DNA of 64,000 nt from contig JALCMW010000001.1 in NCBI GenBank assembly GCA_022648685.1, positions 124,001 to 188,000 of the forward strand, read 5' to 3'. A program made the translations under genes and the position numbers. This document shows positions 1-9,470 of the stretch, in pieces. The stretch's first letter is position 1; each line of letters starts with the position of its first letter. The stretch is from Bacteroidales bacterium (GTDB lineage Bacteria; Bacteroidota; Bacteroidia; Bacteroidales; UBA932). The notes below the pieces were generated by a model. That model saw only the letters and a list, made by a program, of their open reading frames with translations, had not been told where the DNA came from and made no database searches.

Positions 1-612
1 GACGGCATTGAACGGAATATCTTTAGGGGAGCCGGCCTTTATCGCAGAACCGTCCCAACCCAAAGAAATCACATGTCCGGCATCATCTATTGCAGACGTC
101 GTTATGATTCCGGGGGCGATTGCCGGAAAACTTGCCGTAACGGCATATTGGTAATCAGCCGTTTTGTCCATCCTGTAAGAAGTCCCGTTCACCGTAAGCG
201 TGAGGTAATCGCTATTCGGTCTGGATATATTCACATCAACGCTTTTCTCAGTTTTGCCCAATCCGGTATTCTGCCCGGTAAATACAAGCGTAGCCGTACC
301 GTCAGGAATATCAGCATAAAGAGGAACACTTATGGCACCTTCATAAGTGCCGTTTTCCTTGGTTCTGATGGTGACATCGCTCACATCGGTTTCGTCAAAC
401 ATAAGTTTGGCTTTTAATGTAGAAAGCGGGAAATCGTCGGTAAGACTCACGGAGAATCTAACCGAATCGCCCATGAATGCGGATTGGTCGCACGATACTA
501 TATTCATTTCCGGTCCGACATCCGTAAATTTCACTTTCATGCCGTCATCTTGACAGGCGGCGAATGACAGCACGGCCGCAGCCAGTGCCGATATCGTTAT
601 TAATCTGTTCAT
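1..612 (-). CDS. Surface glycan-binding lipoprotein (SGBP-like), 3' end outside window
   Basis: The first 204 codons of a minus-strand gene that runs off the left edge. It opens with a lipoprotein signal (hydrophobic stretch, then SFAAC with the acylated Cys near residue 20), followed by beta-rich, Ig-like sequence with no enzyme motif. It starts 22 bases after the GH30 stop, so it is the fourth gene of the susC-susD-GH30 operon. In characterised Bacteroides loci for fungal beta-1,6-glucan the gene in this place is a surface glycan-binding protein that helps capture the polysaccharide outside the cell; that role is inferred from position and lipoprotein character. The sequence resembles multi-domain lipoproteins annotated with DUF5016-type domains, but I could not confirm a family. 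Confidence 0.65.
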   Translation of the reverse strand, partial: MNRLITISALAAAVLSFAACQDDGMKVKFTDVGPEMNIVSCDQSAFMGDSVRFSVSLTDDFPLSTLKAKLMFDETDVSDVTIRTKENGTYEGAISVPLYADIPDGTATLVFTGQNTGLGKTEKSVDVNISRPNSDYLTLTVNGTSYRMDKTADYQYAVTASFPAIAPGIITTSAIDDAGHVISLGWDGSAIKAGSPKDIPFNAV

Positions 613-634
613 ATACTTGTGTTATTAATATCTT

Positions 635-2125
635 TTAATCTTTCCATTTCATGGATACAATCGATTTTGCGGGAACGATATAACTTACGGAATGGCTTCC
701 GGATATGAAAACCAATTGCTGTGAAGAACTATTTTCATTTAGAATTACTATTCCGTAGGAACCGTCAATGTTTTTGTAAACCTGGTAAGTTATTCCATTT
801 GCAGAATATCCTTTTGTCCCTATCCTTACGGCACCGGGGCGTATGACTTTGGAACAATGTGCTATATCATAATACTGACTTGAATAATCGACCGAACCGT
901 AATCGGATGATGCTATGGTGACAGCACCGAAACATGTCGTACAGGAACCTGAAGCATTAGTATAAGGACCTTTGTTGTCATCCAGCATAAGGTTCCACAA
1001 AGTAACGCCCTTGCATTCCCTTGAAAGTGTTCCGAGGAAGATATCCCGCATATCATTCAGAAGGCAGCCGGCGAAAGAATAATTCCACGTACCTATCGAT
1101 GCTTCTGTAAAATAAATTTCCTTGTCCGGTGCTTCTTTTACTATATGGTCAAGCTCGGAAACGGAACCGCCGTAATTGTGCCAGGCAGAACCTGCCACAT
1201 ATTTCGAGGCATCGGCGTCAGCATATATATTAAGCGGATAGTCGGTCTGCGATGACTTGCCGTCATAATCATAATTATGATCGAAAACCAAAATTTTGGT
1301 CGTCAGTCCGGCTTTTGCAAAAGCAGGTCCCAAGGCGGTTTTGATAAAATCCCTCTCCTGATCCCAATACATGAGCATTGACATGCTGTTTCCGGCATTC
1401 AGGGGCTCATTCTGAGGTGTGACCGCATAAATATTGAACCCTTGTCCGTCCATATATTGGATCCATTTTACGAAATAAGTAGCATAATCCTGATAGCAAT
1501 CAGGCTTGAGGACACCTCCTGTCCAGCTGTAATGATCGCCGGAATCATCGGCATCCTTTTTCATCCACCTCGGAGCAGTCCATGGAGAACCGATTATCCT
1601 GACATCGGGATTTATGGCATATATTTCCTTGAGAACCGGTATGACATATTTCGTATCGATCCCGGGAGCGGCAAAATTCTCCATTCCCTCGGTATCGCAC
1701 CATGTATATCTTTCAATAGAGAAATCCGAACCTCCTATGCTTATGCGGATAAGGCTCACGCCCAATCCTACGTCAGGATCGAAAACATTCTTAAGGAAAG
1801 AAGTTCTGTCACTTTGACTCATTTTAAGGAGATTATAGCAAGTTGAACCGGTAATTGCCGCACCGAAGCCATCAATGGTCTGATAAGTATAATCGGTAAA
1901 TCTGACAGCATAAGGCGACATGCTTGCCGTCTTGCCGAAAGCTACGGTATCGCAAAAAAACAATTTCGTCTTGTCAGCCGTGGTGACATAAACTTCTGCA
2001 CCGGTTTTTTTCACGGTGACAGTATCCTCCCCGCTTCCAGGATTTTCTTTATCCGGGTTGGCCCTGCCGCTGCAAGACATGCAGCAGGCAAGAACCCCCA
2101 ATAATATTAATCTGATATTGTCCAT
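635..2125 (-). CDS. GH30 family glycoside hydrolase, probable endo-beta-1,6-glucanase, lipoprotein
   Basis: A 496-residue secreted glycosidase. The N-terminus is a Cys-rich lipoprotein signal (LACCMSC), so the enzyme is probably anchored to the outer membrane. The GH30 (beta/alpha)8 fold is shown by the QTIDGFGAAITGS segment near residues 82-94, by NEP with the likely acid/base Glu240, and by FTEASIGTW with the likely nucleophile Glu341; a C-terminal beta domain follows. GH30 enzymes cut beta-linked glycans with retention of configuration. The order susC-susD-GH30-SGBP matches Bacteroides loci in which a GH30_3 enzyme is the endo-beta-1,6-glucanase, so that activity is the best guess; glucosylceramidase or xylanase-type GH30 members are alternatives. 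Only 3 bases separate it from susD. Confidence 0.8.
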   Translation of the reverse strand: MDNIRLILLGVLACCMSCSGRANPDKENPGSGEDTVTVKKTGAEVYVTTADKTKLFFCDTVAFGKTASMSPYAVRFTDYTYQTIDGFGAAITGSTCYNLLKMSQSDRTSFLKNVFDPDVGLGVSLIRISIGGSDFSIERYTWCDTEGMENFAAPGIDTKYVIPVLKEIYAINPDVRIIGSPWTAPRWMKKDADDSGDHYSWTGGVLKPDCYQDYATYFVKWIQYMDGQGFNIYAVTPQNEPLNAGNSMSMLMYWDQERDFIKTALGPAFAKAGLTTKILVFDHNYDYDGKSSQTDYPLNIYADADASKYVAGSAWHNYGGSVSELDHIVKEAPDKEIYFTEASIGTWNYSFAGCLLNDMRDIFLGTLSRECKGVTLWNLMLDDNKGPYTNASGSCTTCFGAVTIASSDYGSVDYSSQYYDIAHCSKVIRPGAVRIGTKGYSANGITYQVYKNIDGSYGIVILNENSSSQQLVFISGSHSVSYIVPAKSIVSMKWKD

Positions 2126-2128
2126 ATT

Positions 2129-3658
2129 CTAATAACCGGGATTTTGCTCGATGTTAGGATTATCATCAAGAACAGTCTGGGGAACAGGCATGAGGATGGT
2201 ATCGTCCGTAAGAGGCGACCTGGTCTGCCAATATGAATCATAATCCGAAGAAGAAGGATCGCTCATCGCATCATGAACGCTCTTGGCCATATCATGACGT
2301 ACAAGGTCGAAGAAACGGAAGCCTTCGAATGCCAATTCCAGCCTTCTTTCATGCATGACGGCTTCAAGCATCGTGCTTTGGCTTGCAAGCTGGGCAGACT
2401 TAAGATCGCCGAGACCGGCGCGTTCGCGTATCTTATCCACATATTTCGCAGCCCCGGACAAATCATTTGTCATGACAAGAGCTTCCGCATGAAGCAGATA
2501 AATCTCCCCGAGCCTCATTATTATCCAGCTCGACGCATTTGTCGGCAATTTATGCATGAAAGCGTAATTATTGGAAGGATAGTAGGAACTCCACTCACAT
2601 TGATCGAAAACTATGCTGGCATTCATCCTGGCTGTGTCGCCTTCAGCTTCATAAGCTTCGGTCAGACTCCTGGAAGGAGTGATCCATTTTGCCCAGGTGA
2701 AACTATCGGACGGATTATAGGCATTTCTGTGGAACATCATATAAAGCCAGTTACCGTTGCTTCTGGTCCATGTGATTTCAAAAATCGATTCGGCAGTATT
2801 CCTGTTGGCATCGGTATCATTATAGCCCCACAGATCGCCGTACCGTGGCAACAGGGAAAAGCCCATGGCTTCCACAGCCTTGCAATTGTCTATCACCTTA
2901 TTCCAGTCCTGATGGTCCTTCTCCGCATAAACTTCGGCCAGAAGACCGTGTGCAAACGCTTTGGAGAAAAGCATCTTGTTGGACTTGTCCACATCCGGGG
3001 CATATTGGCAGGCATAATCCAAGTCTTCTATTATCTGATCATATACTCCCGATTCAGATGTCCTGGCCGGGAAATAGTCCGGATATACTTTTTCTATATT
3101 CTCAGCCGTGATTGAAGGAGGTATTACGGTAACGACAGGGGCGGCTCCCCACAGACGAGCCATGCGGAACAGATTGAAAGCCCTCCAGCAAAGAGCTTCG
3201 GCCTTCCATTGATGATGTTCGGCTTCAGTCATTTTCACCGCCGAAGTATCATTTACGGCAATGCTGTCAATGTTGCAGATGATCTGATTGGCGTTGCTGA
3301 CTTCCTGCAGATACCAGTCCCAGTCCCTTACTACATTTTTATTTTCAGCATCCTGTTGATTGGCTTCTATGGACACGACTTCACCAGTGGTAAGACTTCC
3401 GCTGTAAGCGTTGTCGGCCCGGCATTCGGAATATACAAGCCAATCGCTGATACCCTTTTCCTGAAGGTCTTTCACCCAACTGTCATACATAGTGTTGCGC
3501 AAGCCCAGCATATCGGCCCTTGTCGAATACTGGCTTTCTGTTTTTTCATCCACTTTGACATTCCCTTCATTGTACGATGTCTCCGGGAACAAATCCAGAT
3601 CGCATGCGGTAAGGATTGACAAAGCGGCTATTGCAATTATATTTATTATCTTTTTCAT
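2129..3658 (-). CDS. SusD/RagB family nutrient-binding lipoprotein
   Basis: A 509-residue SusD-like lipoprotein with lipobox LTAC (acylated Cys19). SusD proteins cap the SusC barrel at the cell surface and bind the glycan. Family hallmarks are the tetratricopeptide-like helical body (for example the stretch ending WRAFNLFRMARLWGAAPVV), the late RLGEIYLLHAEALVM helix, the FEGFRFFDLVRHDMA segment and a C-terminal PIPQT-like turn ending IEQNPGY. It lies 21 bases after susC and 3 bases before GH30, so the three are one operon. Length is typical. The ligand cannot be read from sequence; a beta-glucan is inferred from the GH30 neighbour. Confidence 0.95.
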   Translation of the reverse strand: MKKIINIIAIAALSILTACDLDLFPETSYNEGNVKVDEKTESQYSTRADMLGLRNTMYDSWVKDLQEKGISDWLVYSECRADNAYSGSLTTGEVVSIEANQQDAENKNVVRDWDWYLQEVSNANQIICNIDSIAVNDTSAVKMTEAEHHQWKAEALCWRAFNLFRMARLWGAAPVVTVIPPSITAENIEKVYPDYFPARTSESGVYDQIIEDLDYACQYAPDVDKSNKMLFSKAFAHGLLAEVYAEKDHQDWNKVIDNCKAVEAMGFSLLPRYGDLWGYNDTDANRNTAESIFEITWTRSNGNWLYMMFHRNAYNPSDSFTWAKWITPSRSLTEAYEAEGDTARMNASIVFDQCEWSSYYPSNNYAFMHKLPTNASSWIIMRLGEIYLLHAEALVMTNDLSGAAKYVDKIRERAGLGDLKSAQLASQSTMLEAVMHERRLELAFEGFRFFDLVRHDMAKSVHDAMSDPSSSDYDSYWQTRSPLTDDTILMPVPQTVLDDNPNIEQNPGY

Positions 3659-3679
3659 ATTGAATATCCTCCCAAATAA

Positions 3680-6655
3680 TTAAAAGTCTACGTTAATACC
3701 GAAAGTGGCCGTTTTCACATTAGGGTAAGTACCCCAGTCTATTCCCATATCGGTAGCGTCGGTATATTCGCTCATTTCAGGATCATAGCCCGAATATTTG
3801 GTGAACGTTATCATATTCTCGAGAGTGACATACGGCTGGATCTTGCGGATATTGAATTTACGCAGGAACCTTCCCTGGAAATCATAAGAGAACGTAATGT
3901 TTTTAACCTTGATATACGAACCGTCTTCCACCCATCTTGTGGAAGCCTTGAGATTGTACAGTTCTCCTGCTTTAGGAATATCGGTAACCATTCCGGGAAC
4001 CCTCCAACGGCGGAGAACGGCTGTAGTCTGGTTGGCTCCGTTATACATCCCTTCCATTTCTATCTTGGAAGCATTGTATATGTCATTGCCTACGGAACTG
4101 GTAATAAGGAAGCTTAAATTGAACCCTTTATAACTGAGATTATTGGTCATACCCCAGATGAATTTTGGATTCGCATCCCCAATATATTGTTTGTCGGACG
4201 AATTGATTTTCCCGTCTTTGTTCAGGTCTTCATATATTTCCATTCCGGTTTCCGGATCGACACCCAACGCCTTGTATCCCCAGAATTTGGAAAGAGCCTG
4301 ACCCGGTGTCATCCTAACGACATATTCGCTTAGAGCCTCGGAAGTGACAGCATAAGAATAAACCTTTCTTAGAGTAAGTTTCTCCAATTTATTACGGTTC
4401 ATTGATATATTGAAATCCGTCGTCCATTTGAAGTCGTTCTTGTCATAATTTACCGACGAAGCAGAAAATTCAAGGCCCCAATTGCTCATCTCACCGTCAT
4501 TACGGATAATGTCCGGATAAGGAGAAGGCAAAGGGACTGTAAGGAGAAGATCCTTCGTATATTTATAATAACCGTCCAACGACATGGTAAGTCTGCTGTT
4601 GAGAACCGACATATCTATTCCGACATTAGTCTGTGTGGTGGTTTCCCATGTCAGATCTTTATTGCCCATGTTGGATTTAGATCCCAGAGTCGGAGTTGCA
4701 TCGGCATATTCATTTTGGGTCCAATCATAATAATTGGTATTGTATTTCTGCACCCAGGCATAATCACCCAATCCTGACTGGTTGCCCTGCTGACCCCAGC
4801 CTACACGAAGTTTGAGATCGTTGAGCCATGAAACATCTTGCAAGAAATTCTCGCCTGTCAGACGCCATGCTGCGGAAGCCGAAGGGAAATAGCCCCAGCG
4901 GTTTCCGGGAGCCAGTTTCGAAGAACCGTCTGCACGGAAATTCACAGTAAGATAATACTTACTATCGTAATTGTAGGCTATACGTGACAAATAAGACATT
5001 ATCGCCCATTTGGAAATATCCTGACTCTGGCCTGTGAGTCCGCCTTTGTTTCCTCCGTTCAGTCCGTAGATAGCATTGCCATATTTATCGGAGAAATAGT
5101 TCCTCGAACCGGAAAGGGATTCCCAATCGGACGTAGTAGCAGAAGTACCGCCCATCGCCTCAATGTTATGTTTACCGGCAAAAGTATTGGTATAAGTAAG
5201 AATATTATCATAAACCATTCTCCTGTCGTCAGTTCTTGTATCGGAAGCCTCTCCGTGCTGTGTACGTCCGTATGAAGTGTGGATAGGATCGAGGAAAGAA
5301 TAAGAATGCACCCATCTTCGATCCATGCTCACGGTGGATTTGAAATTGAGCTTTTTAGTGAATTTGATAGTGGCATAACCGGACATTACGGCTCTGTCGG
5401 TAGCACCGAAATTATTCTCCGTCCTGGCAAGGTTCTCCTCCGGGGTCGTAAGCGTAGCACCATAAAAATTCGTCCAATAATAATCAGGATTAGATTCGCT
5501 CCATACTTTGGCATATGTAGGAGTATTTATTACACTCAGCACTACACCGGCGCGGTTGGAACCGATCCCGGAGATTATTCCGTTGCTCTTGTAATGTGAA
5601 TAAGCGATATTCGCCCCGACCGTTATCCATTTGTAAAGATCGGAATCTACGCTGAGTTTCATGTTGTACCTCTTGTTATAAGCAACCCTGAGAATCCCCT
5701 GATCATCATTATACCCCGCACTAAGATAATACCGGGTATTGTCGCCGGAATTTGAAACGGAAAATTGGTAATTCTGATTGACTCCGGTTTGATAAGCCTC
5801 CTTGAACCAATCAGTCTCATCCTTAAGCCCGTCCGGAAGCGTAACCGCACCTATTTCATCCATGAGATCCTTGTATTGCGCGACGTTGAGAACATTATAA
5901 GTTTTGGCAACTTTGGAAAGTCCTACGTATGAACTGAAATGGATATCGGGTCCGCTTCCCTTCTTGCCATGCTTGGTAGTAATCAATATGACTCCGTTAG
6001 CGGCACGGGAACCGTAAATTGCAGCAGAAGATGCATCCTTGAGAATCTGCATGGATTCGATATCATTAGGTGACAGATATCCGATGGCATAATTTCCAGT
6101 ACCCACAGGAACACCGTCAACCACATAAAGCGGATCGTTGCTTGATGCAACCGAAGATGCGCCCCTGACCCTTATCGTCATGCCGCTTCCCGGCAGACCG
6201 CTGGTCTGTGATACCTGCACACCTGAGACCTTGCCCTGTATGAAGCCCGACGCATCGGTCACAGGACGCAATTGGATGTCTTCTGTAGATACTGTCGATA
6301 CCGCTGTGGTAAGGTCTTTTTTCTTGACCGAACCGTAACCGATAGCAACAACGGCATCGAGAGACAAAGCTTCTTCGGCTGTGGCAATATCAACGACAGT
6401 CCTTCCTTTCAAAGGTTCTATGACTGTCTTGTAACCAAGTGCGGTGAATTCGAGAATTGCATCAGGTTTTCCAACCGTAATGGCATAACCGCCATTGGCA
6501 TCAGTAGTGACTCCGTTCTGGGTCCCTTCTTCAACAACCGTCATTCCTACGATTGGATTCCCGTTCATGTCGGTCACCGTTCCCTTTACAGATTGTTTCT
6601 GGGCAAAAGCTGATATGCCCGCCAACAATAATAAAACAACTAGATATTTTCGCAT
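3680..6655 (-). CDS. SusC/RagA family TonB-dependent outer-membrane transporter
   Basis: A 991-residue outer-membrane importer. A signal peptide ends near residue 18 (AFAQ), a carboxypeptidase-regulatory-like beta domain covers about 22-92, a TonB-box-like segment sits near 98-108 (LDAVVAIGYG), then the plug (about 115-230, with GKVSGVQVSQ and the family phrase LYVVDGVPV), then a 22-strand barrel ending in an aromatic C-terminus (NVDF). It imports oligosaccharides using TonB energy together with the SusD lid encoded just downstream. It has no STN domain, unlike the second SusC of this window, so it is probably not coupled to an anti-sigma factor. It is the first gene of the operon and has a leader of about 300 bases holding a terminator-like hairpin. 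Confidence 0.96.
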   Translation of the reverse strand: MRKYLVVLLLLAGISAFAQKQSVKGTVTDMNGNPIVGMTVVEEGTQNGVTTDANGGYAITVGKPDAILEFTALGYKTVIEPLKGRTVVDIATAEEALSLDAVVAIGYGSVKKKDLTTAVSTVSTEDIQLRPVTDASGFIQGKVSGVQVSQTSGLPGSGMTIRVRGASSVASSNDPLYVVDGVPVGTGNYAIGYLSPNDIESMQILKDASSAAIYGSRAANGVILITTKHGKKGSGPDIHFSSYVGLSKVAKTYNVLNVAQYKDLMDEIGAVTLPDGLKDETDWFKEAYQTGVNQNYQFSVSNSGDNTRYYLSAGYNDDQGILRVAYNKRYNMKLSVDSDLYKWITVGANIAYSHYKSNGIISGIGSNRAGVVLSVINTPTYAKVWSESNPDYYWTNFYGATLTTPEENLARTENNFGATDRAVMSGYATIKFTKKLNFKSTVSMDRRWVHSYSFLDPIHTSYGRTQHGEASDTRTDDRRMVYDNILTYTNTFAGKHNIEAMGGTSATTSDWESLSGSRNYFSDKYGNAIYGLNGGNKGGLTGQSQDISKWAIMSYLSRIAYNYDSKYYLTVNFRADGSSKLAPGNRWGYFPSASAAWRLTGENFLQDVSWLNDLKLRVGWGQQGNQSGLGDYAWVQKYNTNYYDWTQNEYADATPTLGSKSNMGNKDLTWETTTQTNVGIDMSVLNSRLTMSLDGYYKYTKDLLLTVPLPSPYPDIIRNDGEMSNWGLEFSASSVNYDKNDFKWTTDFNISMNRNKLEKLTLRKVYSYAVTSEALSEYVVRMTPGQALSKFWGYKALGVDPETGMEIYEDLNKDGKINSSDKQYIGDANPKFIWGMTNNLSYKGFNLSFLITSSVGNDIYNASKIEMEGMYNGANQTTAVLRRWRVPGMVTDIPKAGELYNLKASTRWVEDGSYIKVKNITFSYDFQGRFLRKFNIRKIQPYVTLENMITFTKYSGYDPEMSEYTDATDMGIDWGTYPNVKTATFGINVDF

Positions 6656-6887
6656 AAGGTAAATATGATTTTAGTGTTATTATCCATATATGGTTTAAAA
6701 CCATAACTCATTTTAAATCAGATATAAAAATAAGAAATCATTTTGTCGGAAAATATTAATGTTATCGAAGAAGTGGATTAAAAGGGGATTCCGGAATCGC
6801 AAATAAATGTAAATAAATGGAATAGCAATCGGAGTAGAAAATTTAAAGTGGATTATCAGATATCCTGGAACAGCTTCCCGGAGCCAC

Positions 6888-6920
6888 AAAAAAAGCCGGT
6901 TCTTTCCCCAAAGAGCCGGC
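6888..6920 (-). terminator. Terminator-like hairpin in the leader upstream of susC
   Basis: On the minus strand the stem GCCGGCTCTTT / AAAGAACCGGC (one mismatch, GGGG loop) at 6920-6895 is followed by seven U residues at 6894-6888. This is the layout of an intrinsic terminator acting in the direction of susC, whose start codon is 233 bases further on. No complete gene lies upstream on that strand for it to terminate, so it may end a short leader RNA or attenuate the operon. On the plus strand no U-run follows the stem. Confidence 0.6.
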
Positions 6921-6974
6921 CAGTATATAAAACGAACTTAACAAATAGACAAAGAATCACTTCTGTTGTCCGCA

Positions 6975-6982
6975 CAAATGTA
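6975..6982 (-). promoter_or_regulatory. Putative promoter (-7 TACATTTG) for the susC leader
   Basis: TACATTTG on the minus strand fits the Bacteroidetes -7 element TAnnTTTG, with TTTG 16 bases further upstream as a possible -33 element. Transcription would begin near 6968, run about 80 bases to the hairpin at 6920-6888 and, if it reads through, on into susC. Confidence 0.45.
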
Positions 6983-7151
6983 TAAATTAATTATCTTTCA
7001 AAAAACAATTTATGCATAAAAAATATCTAATTTATCGTTTTATATTGAATATTTTTACAAAGACGATTCATTAAACTGCTTTTACGTCTTTTATCATGCA
7101 AAAAAGTAAGTGTAATTCATTCCGAAATTTTCAAAATCTTCTTTATTGTAT

Positions 7152-7159
7152 TAATTTTG
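7152..7159 (+). promoter_or_regulatory. Putative promoter (-7 TAATTTTG) of the TonB receptor
   Basis: TAATTTTG fits TAnnTTTG and would start transcription near 7166, about 14 bases before the ATG at 7180. It lies inside the longest open frame (from 7096), which argues that the 7096 ATG is not used. No clear -33 element is visible. Confidence 0.4.
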
Positions 7160-7179
7160 CCATCCAATTAGAGTTAGCA

Positions 7180-9450
7180 ATGTATTTCTCACTAGTAGCA
7201 GCCATATTTGTCACATTATTGCCGTCACGGGCAAAATCCAATGATCCGGAAGTGTTCGACACTCTTAAAAGCGTAACCATAACATCTTCGTCAAAACAGC
7301 CCTTCGCAATAGAAAAAATAGCATCTCCTGTTTCTACGATCTTTCTTAAGGATATAGAACAAAGAGGCCTGAGAAGTCCTAAATACTTCTCCTCTATAAT
7401 GCCGAATCTTTTCATCCCGGATTATGGTTCTTCCATGACATCAACCATATATATTAGAGGTTTCGGCTCCAGAATAGACAATCCTGTAATGGGACTCTAT
7501 ATCGACGATATTCCTGTTCTGGATAAAAATAATTATGATTTCGACCTTTCGGATATAAAAAGAGCCGACTTTTTTCATGGTCCCCAGGGAACGTTGTACG
7601 GAAGCAATTCCATGTGCGGCATGCTTTCTTTGACCACTTTGTCGCCGGCCGATGTAAAGGGAAGCAGAATACGTATCGAATACGGTTCTGGAAACGGCAT
7701 TCTGTTAAAAGGATCCACATACAAAGGCAATGTCGGAATAACCGCATCATACCGGCACAGCAACGGCTTCTACAAAAACACTTACAACGGTAAAGACTGC
7801 GACGGATATGACGGACTGTCATTCAGATTCAAATATCTTAAAAAGATAAATGAGAAACTGTCGCTTGAAAATATCCTCTCTGCTTCCGCGCTAAAGCAGG
7901 GTGGCTATCCTTACAGGCAATTCGTGACAGGAAATGAATATGAAGGGAAAGGGGAGGAAGCGTACGGCGGTTATCTTTTACCTATAAATTATAACGACAC
8001 ATGCAGTTACAGACGGTTCAACCTTACGGAAGGACTGAAAGTCCATTACAAAAGCAATAAACTGGATGTAAATACAATCACCAGCATCCAATTGCTCTCC
8101 GACAAAATGCATATGGACCAGGATTTCACAAACGCTTCAATGTTCACGCTGATGCAAAAACAGAATGAACAGGCAGTAACCCAGGAAATCATAATAAAAC
8201 CTGTCATCCATCCGGAATGGTGGAATAGCCAGAGCGGATTTTTCGGATCCTTAAAACATAACAAAATCACAGGCCCAGTACGTTTCAAAAAAGACGGGAT
8301 ACAGACATTGATCCTTGACAATGCCAATGCCAACATTCCCGAAAGCATAGGGCAGCTTGCGATAAGCGACGATAATTTTCTTATTTCTTCGGTTTTCGGA
8401 ATAAACACATGCGATCTGGCCCTCTATCACGAATCCTATTTCACTTTCGGAAAGTGGCTTCTCACAGCCGGTTTGAGAGTCGATTACGAATACGGACACA
8501 TGGATTATGACTGCGGGGGGACTATCCACTACAGATTCATACCGATAATGACAGGATTCAAACCTTTCGATACCATTTACAATGGAGATATTTCCAATTC
8601 GTACCTTCAACTGGTTCCTAAAGTCTCGGCACTTTATGATTTCGGCGAAGGCCTGAAAGCTTTCGGAGTTATTTCAAAAGGATACAAATCCGGAGGCTTC
8701 AACACACAAATATTTTCAGACATACTGCAAAGCCGGATGATGAACGGATTGATGTCCGATTTGGGTGTATATCTGGACAATTCGGGAGACATGACGGCAA
8801 AAAGCACAACTTACAAACCGGAAACGAACATGAATTATGAAGCCGGAATAAGATATTCACGTTATTTGGGTACCGCTCAGAAATTGGACATTTCAGCCTC
8901 AGCTTTCAGGATAGATGCAAGAAATCAGCAGATAACGATATTTCCTCCGGGGAAATCGACAGGAAGAATGATGGCAAACGCAGGAAAGTCAATGAGCTGC
9001 GGAGCGGAAGCTGAGATTGAATACACATACAAGGGATTCACGGCAAATGCATCTTACGGATATACAAATGCAGAATTCACCGAATATAACGACGGTAACG
9101 AAGATTACAAAGGAAAAACGGTGCCTTATTCACCCGGTAATACCCTTTATATAAGAGGGACTTACAGGCATTTGTTCAAAGGACATAAATTGCATTCGGT
9201 TTGTATCGGGGGCGATTACAATGGAGCCGGAAGAATTCAATGGAACACCTCTAACACAATTTCACAGCCGTTTTACGGACTTTTCGGAGCCGACATCAGT
9301 TTCTTATTCGGGAAATATGAATTATACGCAAGGGCAGACAATCTGACCGATAAAGACTACGACACTTTTTATTTCAAATCCGTAGGGAAAGAGTTTTTCG
9401 AAAAAGGGAAACCGTTCAGATTCACGATAGGAATTTATTTTGACATTTAA
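7180..9450 (+). CDS. TonB-dependent receptor (not SusC type)
   Basis: A 756-residue outer-membrane receptor. I start it at 7180 because MYFSLVAAIFVTLLPSRAKS is a signal peptide directly after a promoter element; an in-frame ATG at 7096 would add 28 non-signal residues. It has no carboxypeptidase-like N-terminal domain and no SusD partner. A TonB-box-like segment (LKSVTITSS) precedes a plug domain containing the IYIRGFGSR motif and the family phrase HGPQGTLYGSN, then the barrel, which ends TIGIYFDI. Such receptors usually import iron complexes, haem, cobalamin or small organics. The next gene, 20 bases on, is a calycin-like lipoprotein, probably its surface or periplasmic partner. Substrate unknown. 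Confidence 0.88.
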   Translation: MYFSLVAAIFVTLLPSRAKSNDPEVFDTLKSVTITSSSKQPFAIEKIASPVSTIFLKDIEQRGLRSPKYFSSIMPNLFIPDYGSSMTSTIYIRGFGSRIDNPVMGLYIDDIPVLDKNNYDFDLSDIKRADFFHGPQGTLYGSNSMCGMLSLTTLSPADVKGSRIRIEYGSGNGILLKGSTYKGNVGITASYRHSNGFYKNTYNGKDCDGYDGLSFRFKYLKKINEKLSLENILSASALKQGGYPYRQFVTGNEYEGKGEEAYGGYLLPINYNDTCSYRRFNLTEGLKVHYKSNKLDVNTITSIQLLSDKMHMDQDFTNASMFTLMQKQNEQAVTQEIIIKPVIHPEWWNSQSGFFGSLKHNKITGPVRFKKDGIQTLILDNANANIPESIGQLAISDDNFLISSVFGINTCDLALYHESYFTFGKWLLTAGLRVDYEYGHMDYDCGGTIHYRFIPIMTGFKPFDTIYNGDISNSYLQLVPKVSALYDFGEGLKAFGVISKGYKSGGFNTQIFSDILQSRMMNGLMSDLGVYLDNSGDMTAKSTTYKPETNMNYEAGIRYSRYLGTAQKLDISASAFRIDARNQQITIFPPGKSTGRMMANAGKSMSCGAEAEIEYTYKGFTANASYGYTNAEFTEYNDGNEDYKGKTVPYSPGNTLYIRGTYRHLFKGHKLHSVCIGGDYNGAGRIQWNTSNTISQPFYGLFGADISFLFGKYELYARADNLTDKDYDTFYFKSVGKEFFEKGKPFRFTIGIYFDI

Positions 9451-9470
9451 CACAATCAAATAATACGTTT

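Larger units (their letters stand above)
6656..7151. other. Gene-free intergenic stretch between susC and the TonB receptor
   Basis: AT-rich DNA between two divergent genes. It holds the leader of susC with its hairpin and putative promoter, and at its right edge the promoter of the plus-strand receptor. I see no credible protein gene in it. A longer plus-strand reading frame beginning at 7096 is extra sequence before the receptor start. Confidence 0.6.

Noticed and set aside
73..417. 114-codon plus-strand open frame at the left edge
   Set aside because: The opposite strand encodes a convincing lipoprotein in the same place, in operon with GH30.
2273..3115. 280-codon plus-strand open frame
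   Set aside because: It lies fully antisense to susD, has no domain and no promoter or ribosome site; a shadow frame.
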